A DNA stretch of 64,000 nucleotides from Gluconobacter sp. Dm-62 (GTDB taxonomy: Bacteria; Pseudomonadota; Alphaproteobacteria; Acetobacterales; Acetobacteraceae). Numbering within the stretch: the stretch's first letter is position 1; every line of letters starts with the position of its first letter. Location of the stretch: positions 3,264-67,263 of the forward strand of contig NZ_JAERLY010000012.1 in the NCBI RefSeq assembly GCF_018256155.1, in the 5' to 3' direction. Position numbers and translations under genes: made by a program. Below are positions 43,791 through 51,185 of this stretch, in pieces. The notes under the pieces are model-generated. The model did no database searches, was not told the origin of the DNA, and saw only the letters and a program-made list of their open reading frames with translations.

Positions 43791-44558
43791 TCATTTCGTC
43801 AGGGCGTCAGGCCGTTCTCTCTCTTTCCGCGAGGTGGTGGCCGCCTGCATGACCCATTGCGCCAGACGAGTGCTCAGAGAGATAGCCTGATCAAGCTGTT
43901 GGCCGCAGGAGTTTTCGGTCACGGCCTTGTTCAGGATGACGTCCTCGGTTCGGAAGTTCCGCCACAGGGATCCGACCAGTTGGGCAGAACTGACTAACGC
44001 CTGCACATCGGCCTGATCAACCTCGACAAGGATCTCGTCCAGATCACGGGCTTCAACATGCAAAGGCCGATCCGGCAGACTCAGAACCATATACCGGCCC
44101 GGTAGGCGACGCATTTCCTGAAGGCGCGTAAGGTCAGCCGGGTCCACTGATTGACCTCCCGCGATCGCCACTTCAACTCCTGGCCGAGAATAAAATCCAT
44201 GCCGCCTGATGCTCGGGAGAACTTCTTTGGTAATCCAGCGACGAAAGGCGACCGCAAGCGGAAGCTGTGACTTGATCAGGAAGTGATAGAGACCGCTCTC
44301 GCTAACAACGATCTGATTTTGAATCCTACCTGAGGATGGTAGCGCGATCGTCCGCTTTTCGTCGTCATCAAGCCCACGAGCTGCCACGGCAGGCGAGCTG
44401 TGTGCGATCGCTTCACACACCTCCATCATCCGAAACCAGACTTCGCCATCTTTTACGAAAGTCTGAAGAGTTGTGTCGTTGAAACGGAACTGCGCGGCTT
44501 CGACGTAGTCCACATCAACGACGAGGGGGGGCGATATAGCTTTCTGCTTTCTTGGCAC
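43791..44558 (-). CDS. Bro-N antirepressor-like protein
   Basis: 255 aa from GTG 44558. Residues about 20-125 are a Bro-N domain (FRFNDTTLQTFVKDGEVWFRMMEVCEAIAH, IVVSESGLYHFLIKSQLPLAVAFRRWITKEVLPSIRRHG). The C-terminal part is helical and unassigned. Bro-N proteins bind DNA in phages and plasmids. As first gene before the relaxase it may regulate the operon or act at oriT. Confidence 0.75.
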   Translation of the reverse strand: MPRKQKAISPPLVVDVDYVEAAQFRFNDTTLQTFVKDGEVWFRMMEVCEAIAHSSPAVAARGLDDDEKRTIALPSSGRIQNQIVVSESGLYHFLIKSQLPLAVAFRRWITKEVLPSIRRHGFYSRPGVEVAIAGGQSVDPADLTRLQEMRRLPGRYMVLSLPDRPLHVEARDLDEILVEVDQADVQALVSSAQLVGSLWRNFRTEDVILNKAVTENSCGQQLDQAISLSTRLAQWVMQAATTSRKERERPDALTK

Positions 44559-44559
44559 G

Positions 44560-44625
44560 TCAGGCTCCTATTGAGGGGTTCTGCCTCCCGATGAGACGGA
44601 CCGGTGTTCCTCTTTCGAAAGCCAT
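44560..44625 (-). CDS. Leader peptide, 21 residues, copy 1
   Basis: ATG at 44625 opens MAFERGTPVRLIG, continuing RQNPSIGA and TGA one base before the antirepressor GTG. The copy at 45617-45682 encodes MALERGTPVRFIG and also ends GA-stop. Both start 16 bases after an AGTCGCA box. Similarity holds at the amino-acid level with synonymous changes, supporting translation. Confidence 0.5.
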   Translation of the reverse strand: MAFERGTPVRLIGRQNPSIGA

Positions 44626-44650
44626 GATGACCGCTTGATCTGCGACTGCA
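44626..44650 (-). promoter_or_regulatory. AGTCGCA box of the antirepressor/relaxase operon
   Basis: AGTCGCA (minus) at 44641-44647 followed by GATCAAGCGGTCATC, identical to the copy at 45595-45616. Confidence 0.6.
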
Positions 44651-44680
44651 CCGAGAGACCGAAGCGCCGCTTTCAGACAA

Positions 44681-44711
44681 GGGTAGGTCTATCAGATTGA
44701 TACACCTACCC
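44681..44711. other. 31-bp palindrome, oriT (nic) candidate
   Basis: GGGTAGGTCTATCA (44681-44694) and TGATACACCTACCC (44698-44711) are reverse complements with one mismatch and a 3-base spacer. GGTCTATC resembles the GTCTATAG core at the R388 nic site. It lies between the relaxase and stb-like operons, where MobF plasmids keep oriT. Confidence 0.5.
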
Positions 44712-44783
44712 CTCTTCTTTTCCCTGCGCGGCGAAGCCGTCCGCACCAACGGTGCAATGGTCTATGAAGAAGCTCTTTTCTAT

Positions 44784-44893
44784 GCCGTACTTACGCCGTG
44801 TCTTCGCCGTGATGACGCCGTGTGAACGCCGTATAAGCGCCGTGGTGACGCCGTGCGAACGCCGGACTTGCGCCGTGAAAACGCCGTGTGTAT
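44784..44893. repeat. Ten 11-bp direct repeats
   Basis: GCCGT recurs at 44784, 44795, 44806, 44817, 44828, 44839, 44850, 44872 and 44883, with GCCGG at 44861: an exact 11-bp period. Consensus GCCGTGNNNAC. Likely binding array of the StbA-like protein (centromere) or iterons. Confidence 0.9.
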
Positions 44894-44954
44894 AGCTCCA
44901 AACGGCTGTATTGGGCTCTGGGACCGTGTCACGCAGAGGCCGTCAGTCCCGCGC

Positions 44955-44973
44955 TGTGTCCAAAACGGACACA
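44955..44973. promoter_or_regulatory. Palindromic operator candidate, copy 2
   Basis: TGTGTC and GACACA with a 7-base spacer CAAAACG; the 19 bp recur exactly at 47095-47113. It lies 17 bases before the stbA-like start. Confidence 0.55.
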
Positions 44974-44990
44974 CTTCGAGGAGACCGCCC

Positions 44991-45572
44991 GTGACAAATC
45001 CACTCCACGACCTGAGGACTTCCAGGAATGGAAAGCGCGCATTGCGGGACCGGGCGAGCCCACTCTATAGGTGGCTGCGCACCAACATGGCCGAGGTCTC
45101 CGACCTTCGTGAAACCGGGGTCGCAACGTGGAAAGATATTCTCGGCGCGGCGCGTCTCTCGGGCCTGAACGTCGAGGTCAGTCCGCGGATGGCGAACGTC
45201 ATCAGCAAACAGTGGTACCGTCTTCAGAATGAGGCTCAGGGCCTTCCGGTGGATGCCAAGTCAGATACCTCGGCAGTGAGGCCAGAAAGGATTTTGCCTC
45301 CGAGCAAGATTGATCCCGACTGGCGTCCAGACGAAATTGAGGCTCACTGGGCTGAACGCGAGGAGCCTGTTTCAGTGAGGCCGAGTGAACTGAGCAGCCC
45401 CGAAGACGCAACCGGACAGGCGCTGGTGTCGGCTCATCCGATCCGCGCGACACCTCCTGTGGCAATCGAAGACAATGAGAAAATTCCGCAGCACAGCAGA
45501 GATTCACTGAAGCGCCTGCGCGACAAGATCCGTGCCCGCAAAGAGGAAAAGTACCGTCTGACACCAGACTGA
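44991..45572 (+). CDS. StbA-like DNA-binding protein candidate
   Basis: 193 aa from GTG 44991 with GAGGAGA upstream. Residues 20-80 (RASPLYRWLRTNMAEVSDLRETGVATWKDILGAARLSGL, ANVISKQWYRLQ) resemble a small helix-turn-helix domain (SPLYRWLR, WKxI, QTWYRxR) seen in plasmid segregation/mobilisation proteins. The rest is acidic linker with a basic end. It follows the 11-bp array directly, as R388 stbA follows its repeats. Identity is inferred from context. Confidence 0.5.
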   Translation: MTNPLHDLRTSRNGKRALRDRASPLYRWLRTNMAEVSDLRETGVATWKDILGAARLSGLNVEVSPRMANVISKQWYRLQNEAQGLPVDAKSDTSAVRPERILPPSKIDPDWRPDEIEAHWAEREEPVSVRPSELSSPEDATGQALVSAHPIRATPPVAIEDNEKIPQHSRDSLKRLRDKIRARKEEKYRLTPD

Positions 45573-45594
45573 TTTTCTTACCCAGGAGCATCTC

Positions 45595-45616
45595 AGTCGC
45601 AGATCAAGCGGTCATC
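45595..45616 (+). promoter_or_regulatory. AGTCGCA box of the stbB-like gene
   Basis: AGTCGCA at 45595-45601 then GATCAAGCGGTCATC. This leader is a near copy of the one read leftward from 44647. Confidence 0.6.
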
Positions 45617-45682
45617 ATGGCTCTCGAAAGAGGAACACCAGTCCGCTTCATCGGGAAGCGGATCACCTCAACAGGAGCCTGA
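45617..45682 (+). CDS. Leader peptide, 21 residues, copy 2
   Basis: ATG at 45617 opens MALERGTPVRFIG, then KRITSTGA and TGA two bases before the GTG of the stbB-like gene. AGGAGCC near its end serves as the SD of the downstream gene, so translation of the peptide and gene should be linked. Confidence 0.5.
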   Translation: MALERGTPVRFIGKRITSTGA

Positions 45683-45684
45683 CT

Positions 45685-46527
45685 GTGACCAAGGACGCTG
45701 ACGTTAAAGCCACCCCGTCTGCACCGGCCCCCAAGGCCACCGCCAAGAAAAAGCCCGTTATCTTCACAATCATCGGTCGTCAGCGGGTTGGCAAAACGAC
45801 CCTGCTTAATGCTCTCGCACAGACCGTTCATGACCAGGGCGGAACGCCGGAGATCTGGAACACCGATCTCCTGAACCGCTCACACTCAATCTCGAATTTC
45901 CATGACGCGGATAGTCCGGCCGCAGGCGACACAAAGCGCCAGAGAAAATGGCTGGAAGAAAAAATCCAGTCTCTTATGGAAAGTCGCCATGACGCCATTC
46001 TCGACATCGGCGGCGGATGGACAGCCCTGCACGAGTTGATCAACACGGAATCCCTAAGCCGCGCGCTTGACATGATGGGGATCACGCTCTCGGTGGTCTT
46101 TCTGATCGGGCATGAGCGGGCTGATCTGGACTATCTGGAAGATCTCCAGAAAAAGAAGAAGTTCTCGCCCCGCAATTCCGCGATCATCATCAATGAAGGC
46201 CTCATCCCTCCTTCACTGGACGTGGATGACGTTGTTGATGTCGTTTCCCACCATCCAGCCGTCGAAGAGGCGATGGAGAATGGCGCGGACATCTTCATGT
46301 ATCCGGCCGCTGAGCCAATGAAAGACGTGTGCGACCGGGCGATGACATTCTCGGCCTACGCCGCAGGCGAGCAGAAAGACGGCTTCCCGACTAGCTCCAT
46401 TTTTGATCGACTGGCCATGGACCGCTGGTATCGCCGTGATTTTCCCGCATTTCTTCAGGAACTCGGCGCCAGTCGCCTGCCGAATATGCCTAAGGGCCTC
46501 CCGGTTCCGGCCGAAAGTGACGTGTAA
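45685..46527 (+). CDS. ParA-like P-loop ATPase (StbB/TraL type)
   Basis: 280 aa from GTG 45685. Walker A variant IIGRQRVGKTTLLNAL (about 29-44), Walker B-like HDAILDIGGGW, later VVFLIGHERADLDYL and NSAIIINEGLIPP. This is the StbB/TraL class of ParA-like ATPases. In R388 StbB supports conjugation and location of plasmid copies. Overlaps the next gene by one base. Confidence 0.75.
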   Translation: MTKDADVKATPSAPAPKATAKKKPVIFTIIGRQRVGKTTLLNALAQTVHDQGGTPEIWNTDLLNRSHSISNFHDADSPAAGDTKRQRKWLEEKIQSLMESRHDAILDIGGGWTALHELINTESLSRALDMMGITLSVVFLIGHERADLDYLEDLQKKKKFSPRNSAIIINEGLIPPSLDVDDVVDVVSHHPAVEEAMENGADIFMYPAAEPMKDVCDRAMTFSAYAAGEQKDGFPTSSIFDRLAMDRWYRRDFPAFLQELGASRLPNMPKGLPVPAESDV

Positions 46528-47093
46528 TGTCTGATGGCCTTACCCAGAGGATTTCCGACTGTCAGGCCAGATTTGAAAGCTCACTGGATGCGCTGCGCGA
46601 GCAGACGCATCGTTGGACGCTTCGGCCACGTTCACCTGAGGCCAAGGTTCTGGATGGCCTCATGATCCTGATGGAGATGAACAATCTTCATCAGGCCCTC
46701 CTTCTCAAGGATCGTGAACACTCGGAGGCAGCGCATAGAGCGCTGTTTCAGGAGGCCGAGACACGCATGGAGCAGTGCGTTGCCAAGTGCGAGAGCCTGC
46801 TGGATCAATGCACACGCTCGGCAACAGAAGAGGTTATTGAGGTCAGGCGTGCTCTTCATGAAGGCGTGGCAGCCTCTCGCCAGCTCCAGAAGATTGACGA
46901 AAAGACCGTCAAGGCGAAGGTCGCGGAAGTCCTTGGCACCGTTAAAGGCGAAATCGCCGAAAGCATGAAAGCGCAGATCGTGATGGCGGGCACTCGTGTT
47001 CGACGGGACGAAATCAGCAAGCGGGCCGGATGGTTCGCCACCATGATCGTGGGCGGAACCGTCTTCGGAATTATCCTCGATCACCTGATTTAG
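46527..47093 (+). CDS. StbC-like coiled-coil membrane protein
   Basis: 188 aa. Long helical/coiled-coil body (residues about 30-160, EVRRALHEGVAASRQLQKIDEKTVKAKVAEVL) and a C-terminal membrane helix (WFATMIVGGTVFGIILDHL). Third gene of the stb-like operon. The family is not recognised directly; StbC is a positional suggestion. Confidence 0.5.
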   Translation: MSDGLTQRISDCQARFESSLDALREQTHRWTLRPRSPEAKVLDGLMILMEMNNLHQALLLKDREHSEAAHRALFQEAETRMEQCVAKCESLLDQCTRSATEEVIEVRRALHEGVAASRQLQKIDEKTVKAKVAEVLGTVKGEIAESMKAQIVMAGTRVRRDEISKRAGWFATMIVGGTVFGIILDHLI

Positions 47094-47115
47094 GTGTGTC
47101 CAAAACGGACACACC
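47093..47115. promoter_or_regulatory. Palindromic operator candidate, copy 3
   Basis: GGTGTGTC and GACACACC with a 7-base spacer, starting at the stop of the preceding gene. The central 19 bp equal 44955-44973. Confidence 0.55.
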
Positions 47116-47152
47116 ACCTCGGGCCAACAAGCGCTGTTCAGACAATACTCAA

Positions 47153-47201
47153 AGTCGCAGACTACAGGCGGATACTGACCACCCCAACACAGGAGTGCTC
47201 A
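47153..47201 (+). promoter_or_regulatory. AGTCGCA leader of the lysozyme-like gene
   Basis: AGTCGCA at 47153-47159; AGGAG SD before the ATG at 47202. No SD hairpin evident. Confidence 0.5.
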
Positions 47202-48014
47202 ATGCCGCCGCCCTTCAAACAATCCTTTTTGATAACAGGTCTGGCTTTCTCGGCCGGACTTGGCTTCAGCGGTTCGTGCCAGGCGCAGTCGATTGAAGTG
47301 CCGAACGGCCTGCCGGAAGTCCCGCATGTCGTCTATCCGGAAGTCGGCCTGCCGAACTTCACGGTACCAGCCGGGACAATTCAGCAGATCGGCGGGGACG
47401 GAAAGGTTATCCAGACCAGTCAGCCAGTTTCTACCGGCTCGGACTCACTGCAAACGCTCTACAGCCGCTCATGGGGCTATCAGGCAGCGGATAATGCTTC
47501 CTCCATCGGCGTGAACCCGGCTGCCTTGGCCGCAACCTGCCAGGTCGAATCAGGCTGCCAGAATGTCTATACGGCCACCGGGTCTGGACACATCATCACG
47601 GGCGCGTTTCAGATGTCGAACGGCACGTATTCAGCGGAGATGAGTAAAGCGCTCGCTGCCAATCCAGGTCTCGCCAGTACCATCACGTCTGGAACGGCAG
47701 GCCAGCAGGATCCGGCAACACAGGCCGTTGCTGCCGCTCAATACCTGAAGGATGCCGCAACATCCCTACAAAGTGCCGGTGTCAGCAATCCTACGGCTCT
47801 CGATACGCGCGGCTACTACAACTTCGGCCCCGCTTCCGGGAAAGCTATAGCAACGGCCTCGGACGACACCCCGATGGCGAGCGTCTTGAACAGCTATTCG
47901 TCCACGCAGCTTCAGCAAAACGGCATCAGCGCGGGCGAGACGGTAGGCCAATGGCGACAGGCAACCGCTGACAAGATGGGAACCGGAGCCAATCAGCCTG
48001 TCCTTTCTACCTAA
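47202..48014 (+). CDS. Lysozyme/transglycosylase-fold secreted protein
   Basis: 270 aa from ATG 47202. Signal peptide ends near SCQAQS. Catalytic Glu candidate in AATCQVESGCQNV (about 118), then GAFQMSNGTYSAEM and later YYNFGPASG, as in SLT-like murein hydrolases. A second wall-opening enzyme for transfer besides the one at 34611-35108. An N-terminal beta/Pro region (about 30-75) may target the wall. Confidence 0.7.
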   Translation: MPPPFKQSFLITGLAFSAGLGFSGSCQAQSIEVPNGLPEVPHVVYPEVGLPNFTVPAGTIQQIGGDGKVIQTSQPVSTGSDSLQTLYSRSWGYQAADNASSIGVNPAALAATCQVESGCQNVYTATGSGHIITGAFQMSNGTYSAEMSKALAANPGLASTITSGTAGQQDPATQAVAAAQYLKDAATSLQSAGVSNPTALDTRGYYNFGPASGKAIATASDDTPMASVLNSYSSTQLQQNGISAGETVGQWRQATADKMGTGANQPVLST

Positions 48015-48033
48015 CAAACGATAGAGTATTCCC

Positions 48034-48435
48034 ATGAAAACGATGATCCCCTTGATCGCTTCTTTTGCTCTTGTCGGGCTAGCTTCTTCCGCCTCGGCAT
48101 CAGGACTTCATGCCGTTCGGCCAGTGCAAGGTTATACCTGCATGGCGCTCAATCAGACCCAAGAGCAGGCCATGGATTTCGACCATCCAGCCACGTTTCG
48201 TCAGGGACCATCTGACACTGCGGCAGACGCAGGCTTAGCCGGTGCACAGGTCGCGATTAAAACGGGTGCTGATCCCGTAAATGGCTATCTTCCGACGCTC
48301 AGAACGGACTTCAAGCCAGCATGGGTTAAAGCCTCTCTGGTCAAGCCCTATGCGGTAGCATCAGACCCCAAAGCTCGCTGCGTTCCGGCCGTAATGTCTA
48401 ACGGCAGCCAAGGATTCATGTATCCGAGAGATTGA
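48034..48435 (+). CDS. Small periplasmic protein, hypothetical
   Basis: 133 aa with a signal peptide (ASSASASG). Two Cys in the mature part (YTCMAL, ARCVPAV) could form a disulfide. Possibly SH3-like (ARVKTGADPVNGYLPTL, WVKASLVKPY) but not assigned. 19 bases after the lysozyme-like gene and before a terminator, so one operon. Confidence 0.6.
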   Translation: MKTMIPLIASFALVGLASSASASGLHAVRPVQGYTCMALNQTQEQAMDFDHPATFRQGPSDTAADAGLAGAQVAIKTGADPVNGYLPTLRTDFKPAWVKASLVKPYAVASDPKARCVPAVMSNGSQGFMYPRD

Positions 48436-48443
48436 TTTCTTGG

Positions 48444-48467
48444 AGGCAGCCTCCGGGCTGCCTTTTT
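48444..48467 (+). terminator. Intrinsic terminator
   Basis: AGGCAGCC/GGGCTGCCT stem with a short loop and five T. Confidence 0.85.
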
Positions 48468-48523
48468 CGTATCCCCTGAGCCTGGACGTGGAGACACCGG
48501 AAGCCACCACGTCGCGGGCAATG

Positions 48524-48802
48524 TCACCCGGCTTTGCGGATCTCGGCGAGAATGGGATCGGCCTTTCTCTGCCGAGGACAGGGATGGGCCACATGGGCTG
48601 CTTCCAGATCCAGTAACCATAAAGACAGATCAGCCGGAAGAGAGGACGTGCCCTCCAGGCAGCGTCGGAACTGGTTGCGGTGCATGTCGCATTTCTCGGC
48701 GGCCTGACGCTCGGACCACCCGATCCGGAACAGGGCAAGAGACAGGCGCGGCCCGGTCAGGTGCTTCGGGCGGCTATCGAAAGGGGAAAGGCTCTTCGTC
48801 AT
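48524..48802 (-). CDS. Small helix-turn-helix protein
   Basis: 92 aa from ATG 48802; the frame extends to 48865 but the start with an AGTCGCA box upstream is preferred. GPRLSLALFRIGWSERQAAEKCDMHRNQFRRCLEG (about 17-51) is a helix-turn-helix, and LPADLSLWLLDLEAAHVAHP resembles the tail of small plasmid regulators. DNA-binding role inferred. Divergent from the VbhA-like gene. Confidence 0.6.
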   Translation of the reverse strand: MTKSLSPFDSRPKHLTGPRLSLALFRIGWSERQAAEKCDMHRNQFRRCLEGTSSLPADLSLWLLDLEAAHVAHPCPRQRKADPILAEIRKAG

Positions 48803-48835
48803 AAGAGTATCCTGCCGCCGCGTTCTGCGACTGAG
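48803..48835 (-). promoter_or_regulatory. AGTCGCA box of the small HTH gene
   Basis: AGTCGCA (minus) at 48826-48832, 24 bases before the ATG. Confidence 0.45.
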
Positions 48836-48893
48836 CGTAAAAAATCGCTCCTTCAAAATACGCATCCAGATAGGCCGCGAAGCCCGGAAAACC

Positions 48894-48922
48894 TTGCCAT
48901 TTCTCGCAAAAACCGCTAATTT
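48894..48922 (+). promoter_or_regulatory. Promoter of the antitoxin-toxin pair, probably leaderless
   Basis: TTGCCA (48894-48899) and TAATTT (48917-48922) with a 17-base spacer. The predicted transcript start falls at or near the ATG at 48929, and no SD precedes it. Confidence 0.45.
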
Positions 48923-48928
48923 CTTCCT

Positions 48929-49144
48929 ATGAGTTCAGCCAAAACCCTCTTCGCTCCGACGCCTTTTTCCGCCCTTTCGGATGAAGAGCGCGCGCGCCGT
49001 CAGGATGCGGTCGAATGGACCCTCGCGGCCCAGAGACGGCAGGGCTACACGCATGATCCCCTTATCGAGGACGCCTGCCAGTCGTTCGTCGCCGGACAGA
49101 TCGACCTTGCCGAACTGGGGCGGAGACTGAATCCCGCCCTCTGA
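48929..49144 (+). CDS. VbhA-like Fic antitoxin with altered inhibitory motif
   Basis: 71 aa. Residues about 12-65 follow the VbhA pattern (LSDEERARRQDAVEW, DPLIEDACQSFVAGQIDLAEL). VbhA blocks Fic by an inhibitory helix S-x-x-x-E-G; the corresponding stretch here is AAQRRQG, with Ala and Gln in place of Ser and Glu. It still precedes a Fic gene by 7 bases. Binding is expected, but ATP-pocket blocking may work differently. See the findings for the matching change in the toxin. Confidence 0.75.
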   Translation: MSSAKTLFAPTPFSALSDEERARRQDAVEWTLAAQRRQGYTHDPLIEDACQSFVAGQIDLAELGRRLNPAL

Positions 49145-49151
49145 CGCGTCA

Positions 49152-50627
49152 ATGCCTCCTGCCCACGGCTACACCTACCCAAACGTCTCGGATGATCCTG
49201 ACCAGACGGACGTTCTGCGAAACCGTCTCGGCCTGCGCCGCCACTCCGAGCTTCACCCTGAAGAATACCGCCGCACCAGTCACAGGATTCTGGAAATTCG
49301 GATGGGTCTGGGGCCGTCCGGCTCTTTCGATGCCGACCACCTGAAGGCCATCCATCGGCATATCTTCCAGGACGTCTATGAGTGGGCCGGTCACATGCGC
49401 CACGAAAGGCCGGTCGTGGATGGGGCACGGGTCGAACCGATCGGCTCCATGCGGAAAGGGTCAACGTCCTTCCTGCCCGGTTCCCATATCGACATGGGGT
49501 TAAACGAAGCCTTCAAGCCTATCCGCAACCCGGACGTCCTGAAGAACTCAACGCCGGAGCAGTTCGCAGCCATCGCCGGAAAAGTGCTGAATGAGCTGAA
49601 TTACGTCCATCCGTTCCGCGAAGGAAACGGCAGAACGCAGGAGGCGTTTGTCGCGGAACTCGGCCGTCATTACGGGCATAACGTGGACCTCTCCGTCATC
49701 ACGAAAGCCCGGATGGTGTCCGCGTCCATCGCCGGCACGCAGGATCCGGATCACTCTGCTATGGCGGCCTTGCTGACAGATGCCACCGATCCCACCCGTG
49801 CGCGTGCCCTTAAGGAGCTGATGCAGGACATGGGCTCTGGCCCTGCCGCAAGGCCGCTGGATGACCTCGTCATCCGCACGGCCGCGCCTGGAGAAACTGT
49901 TTCGGGGATCTTCAGGACACGGACCAGCCTCTCCGGTGCGTTCGAAACGCCTGAGGGGATCGTGGCGGTCCCTGTCGCGGATCTCCGAAACGCCGTCCGA
50001 CAGGATGGCGGATACACTGTCACGGTGCAGTCCGATTTTTTGACGGCCTCTGCTGCTCCAACGCTTCGACCCGTACCGCGTCCGGTCATTCCGGCTGTCT
50101 TCGGGCCTGCGGAAGAGAAGCGCGAAAGCGCGCTCCTGGCGCAGGCCAAAGAAGAAGGCCGCAAGGCCGCCGCCTCTCTTCATGCGTTCTGGTCGGCCCC
50201 GCCTTCCCTCGTCTGCCGCGACATCGAGGCCGCTATCCGCCAGGAGGGCGGCGATGCAGCACAGGCCTTCACCGGCATGAAGGCCGGAGGCCGTCATGCG
50301 GCGCTCGGGAAAGAGATCGAAAAAGAACTGCGCCACAATCCCACCTTCGCGCGCGAGCTGGGTAAGGTGCAGAAGGACATGGCAGCCTATGGCGACAGTC
50401 GGGAAAAGGCCTTTGCGTTTGGAGCCGCTCACGGTCGGGAAACAGAAATCCTGACAGACCTGGCCGGGACGGATCGGGAGATCGCCCGCCATGCCCGCCG
50501 GACTCCCACCTCTGAACCGGGCCGCGCCCTGATCCAGACCCTGACCGGCCAGCCCGCCCTGACCTCCACAACGGACCCGGCAGGCCACCCGTCTCTTTCG
50601 TCTGCCCGAACACCCGGCCTCGGCTGA
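49152..50627 (+). CDS. Fic-domain toxin/effector of VbhT type with a BID-like C-terminal domain
   Basis: 491 aa. Fic domain at about 20-200: FDADHLKAIHRHIFQDVYEWAG and the catalytic loop HPFREGNGRTQ (about 155-165). The motif HxFxEGNGRxxR ends in Glu instead of its last Arg. Residues about 235-295 (GETVSGIFRTRTSLSGAF) look like the OB-type linker of VbhT/Bep proteins. About 345-465 is a helical domain (KAGGRHAALG, MAAYGDSREKA) shared with the 513-aa tra protein and resembling a BID secretion domain. Fic enzymes usually AMPylate targets such as gyrase. No SD; translation likely coupled to the antitoxin. Confidence 0.8.
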   Translation: MPPAHGYTYPNVSDDPDQTDVLRNRLGLRRHSELHPEEYRRTSHRILEIRMGLGPSGSFDADHLKAIHRHIFQDVYEWAGHMRHERPVVDGARVEPIGSMRKGSTSFLPGSHIDMGLNEAFKPIRNPDVLKNSTPEQFAAIAGKVLNELNYVHPFREGNGRTQEAFVAELGRHYGHNVDLSVITKARMVSASIAGTQDPDHSAMAALLTDATDPTRARALKELMQDMGSGPAARPLDDLVIRTAAPGETVSGIFRTRTSLSGAFETPEGIVAVPVADLRNAVRQDGGYTVTVQSDFLTASAAPTLRPVPRPVIPAVFGPAEEKRESALLAQAKEEGRKAAASLHAFWSAPPSLVCRDIEAAIRQEGGDAAQAFTGMKAGGRHAALGKEIEKELRHNPTFARELGKVQKDMAAYGDSREKAFAFGAAHGRETEILTDLAGTDREIARHARRTPTSEPGRALIQTLTGQPALTSTTDPAGHPSLSSARTPGLG

Positions 50628-50636
50628 TCGCCCCCT

Positions 50637-51170
50637 GTTTTCCTAGACCCATCCTGCCCGTGCGGCGAGCACACTGACGGCGACGAGAGTGGAACGACGT
50701 GGCGTTTTCCTGAGCCCATCCTGCCACTGGCCAAGACGGGCGACGGGACAGGCCGTCAAGCCCGGAGCGTCCTGAGCAAGGGGGGCAGGCTTGCGGCTGA
50801 TGCGGGGTCGCGTGCGGCCCTGCAGCAGACGCGGGCCTGACACCTGCCGCCGAGGGTCGCGCAGTGGCTTTACGGACTGGCACGGCGACTGTCAGACTGA
50901 ACGCCGGATGCGAGGCCGCCGTCGTGGAACGTGCCTCCCCGGACGGTCCGCAGGACTGGCCGGGGAGATTGAGGAGCCGTCTCACGAACCGATCACCCAC
51001 ACCAGGACCGTCCGTCATCGGAAAAGAACGCGGGTGAACCGTTACCCGGACGGGCCGAGACGCAGGGGCCAGACGCCCGGTTGAGGGCGGCTGGGCGCTG
51101 TGGCTCGGTGGAGCTTGGCGACGTAGGAGCCTAGCGGAATAGGGTGAACGAACCCGTCAGGGCCGCCCCG
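50637..51170. repeat. Long structured repeat, copy A (534 bp)
   Basis: Begins GTTTTCCTAGACCC and ends GGGCCGCCCCG. Near-identical blocks recur at 52719-53253 and 54710-55005. A stem CTCCCCGG/CCGGGGAG in this copy is replaced by another paired sequence in copy B. Open frames on either strand are not conserved because of indels, so a structured RNA or DNA element is more likely than a gene. Confidence 0.8.
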
Positions 51171-51185
51171 AACCCTTTTTCTGCC

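Noticed and set aside
44784-44893. CRISPR-like array
   Set aside because: The units are 11 bp with no spacers; this is a direct-repeat protein-binding array.
50643-50843. Small minus-strand open frames in the long repeats, similar between copies A and B
   Set aside because: Their similarity follows from the DNA repeat; an indel between copies shifts the frame and copy C lacks the region, so coding is unlikely.
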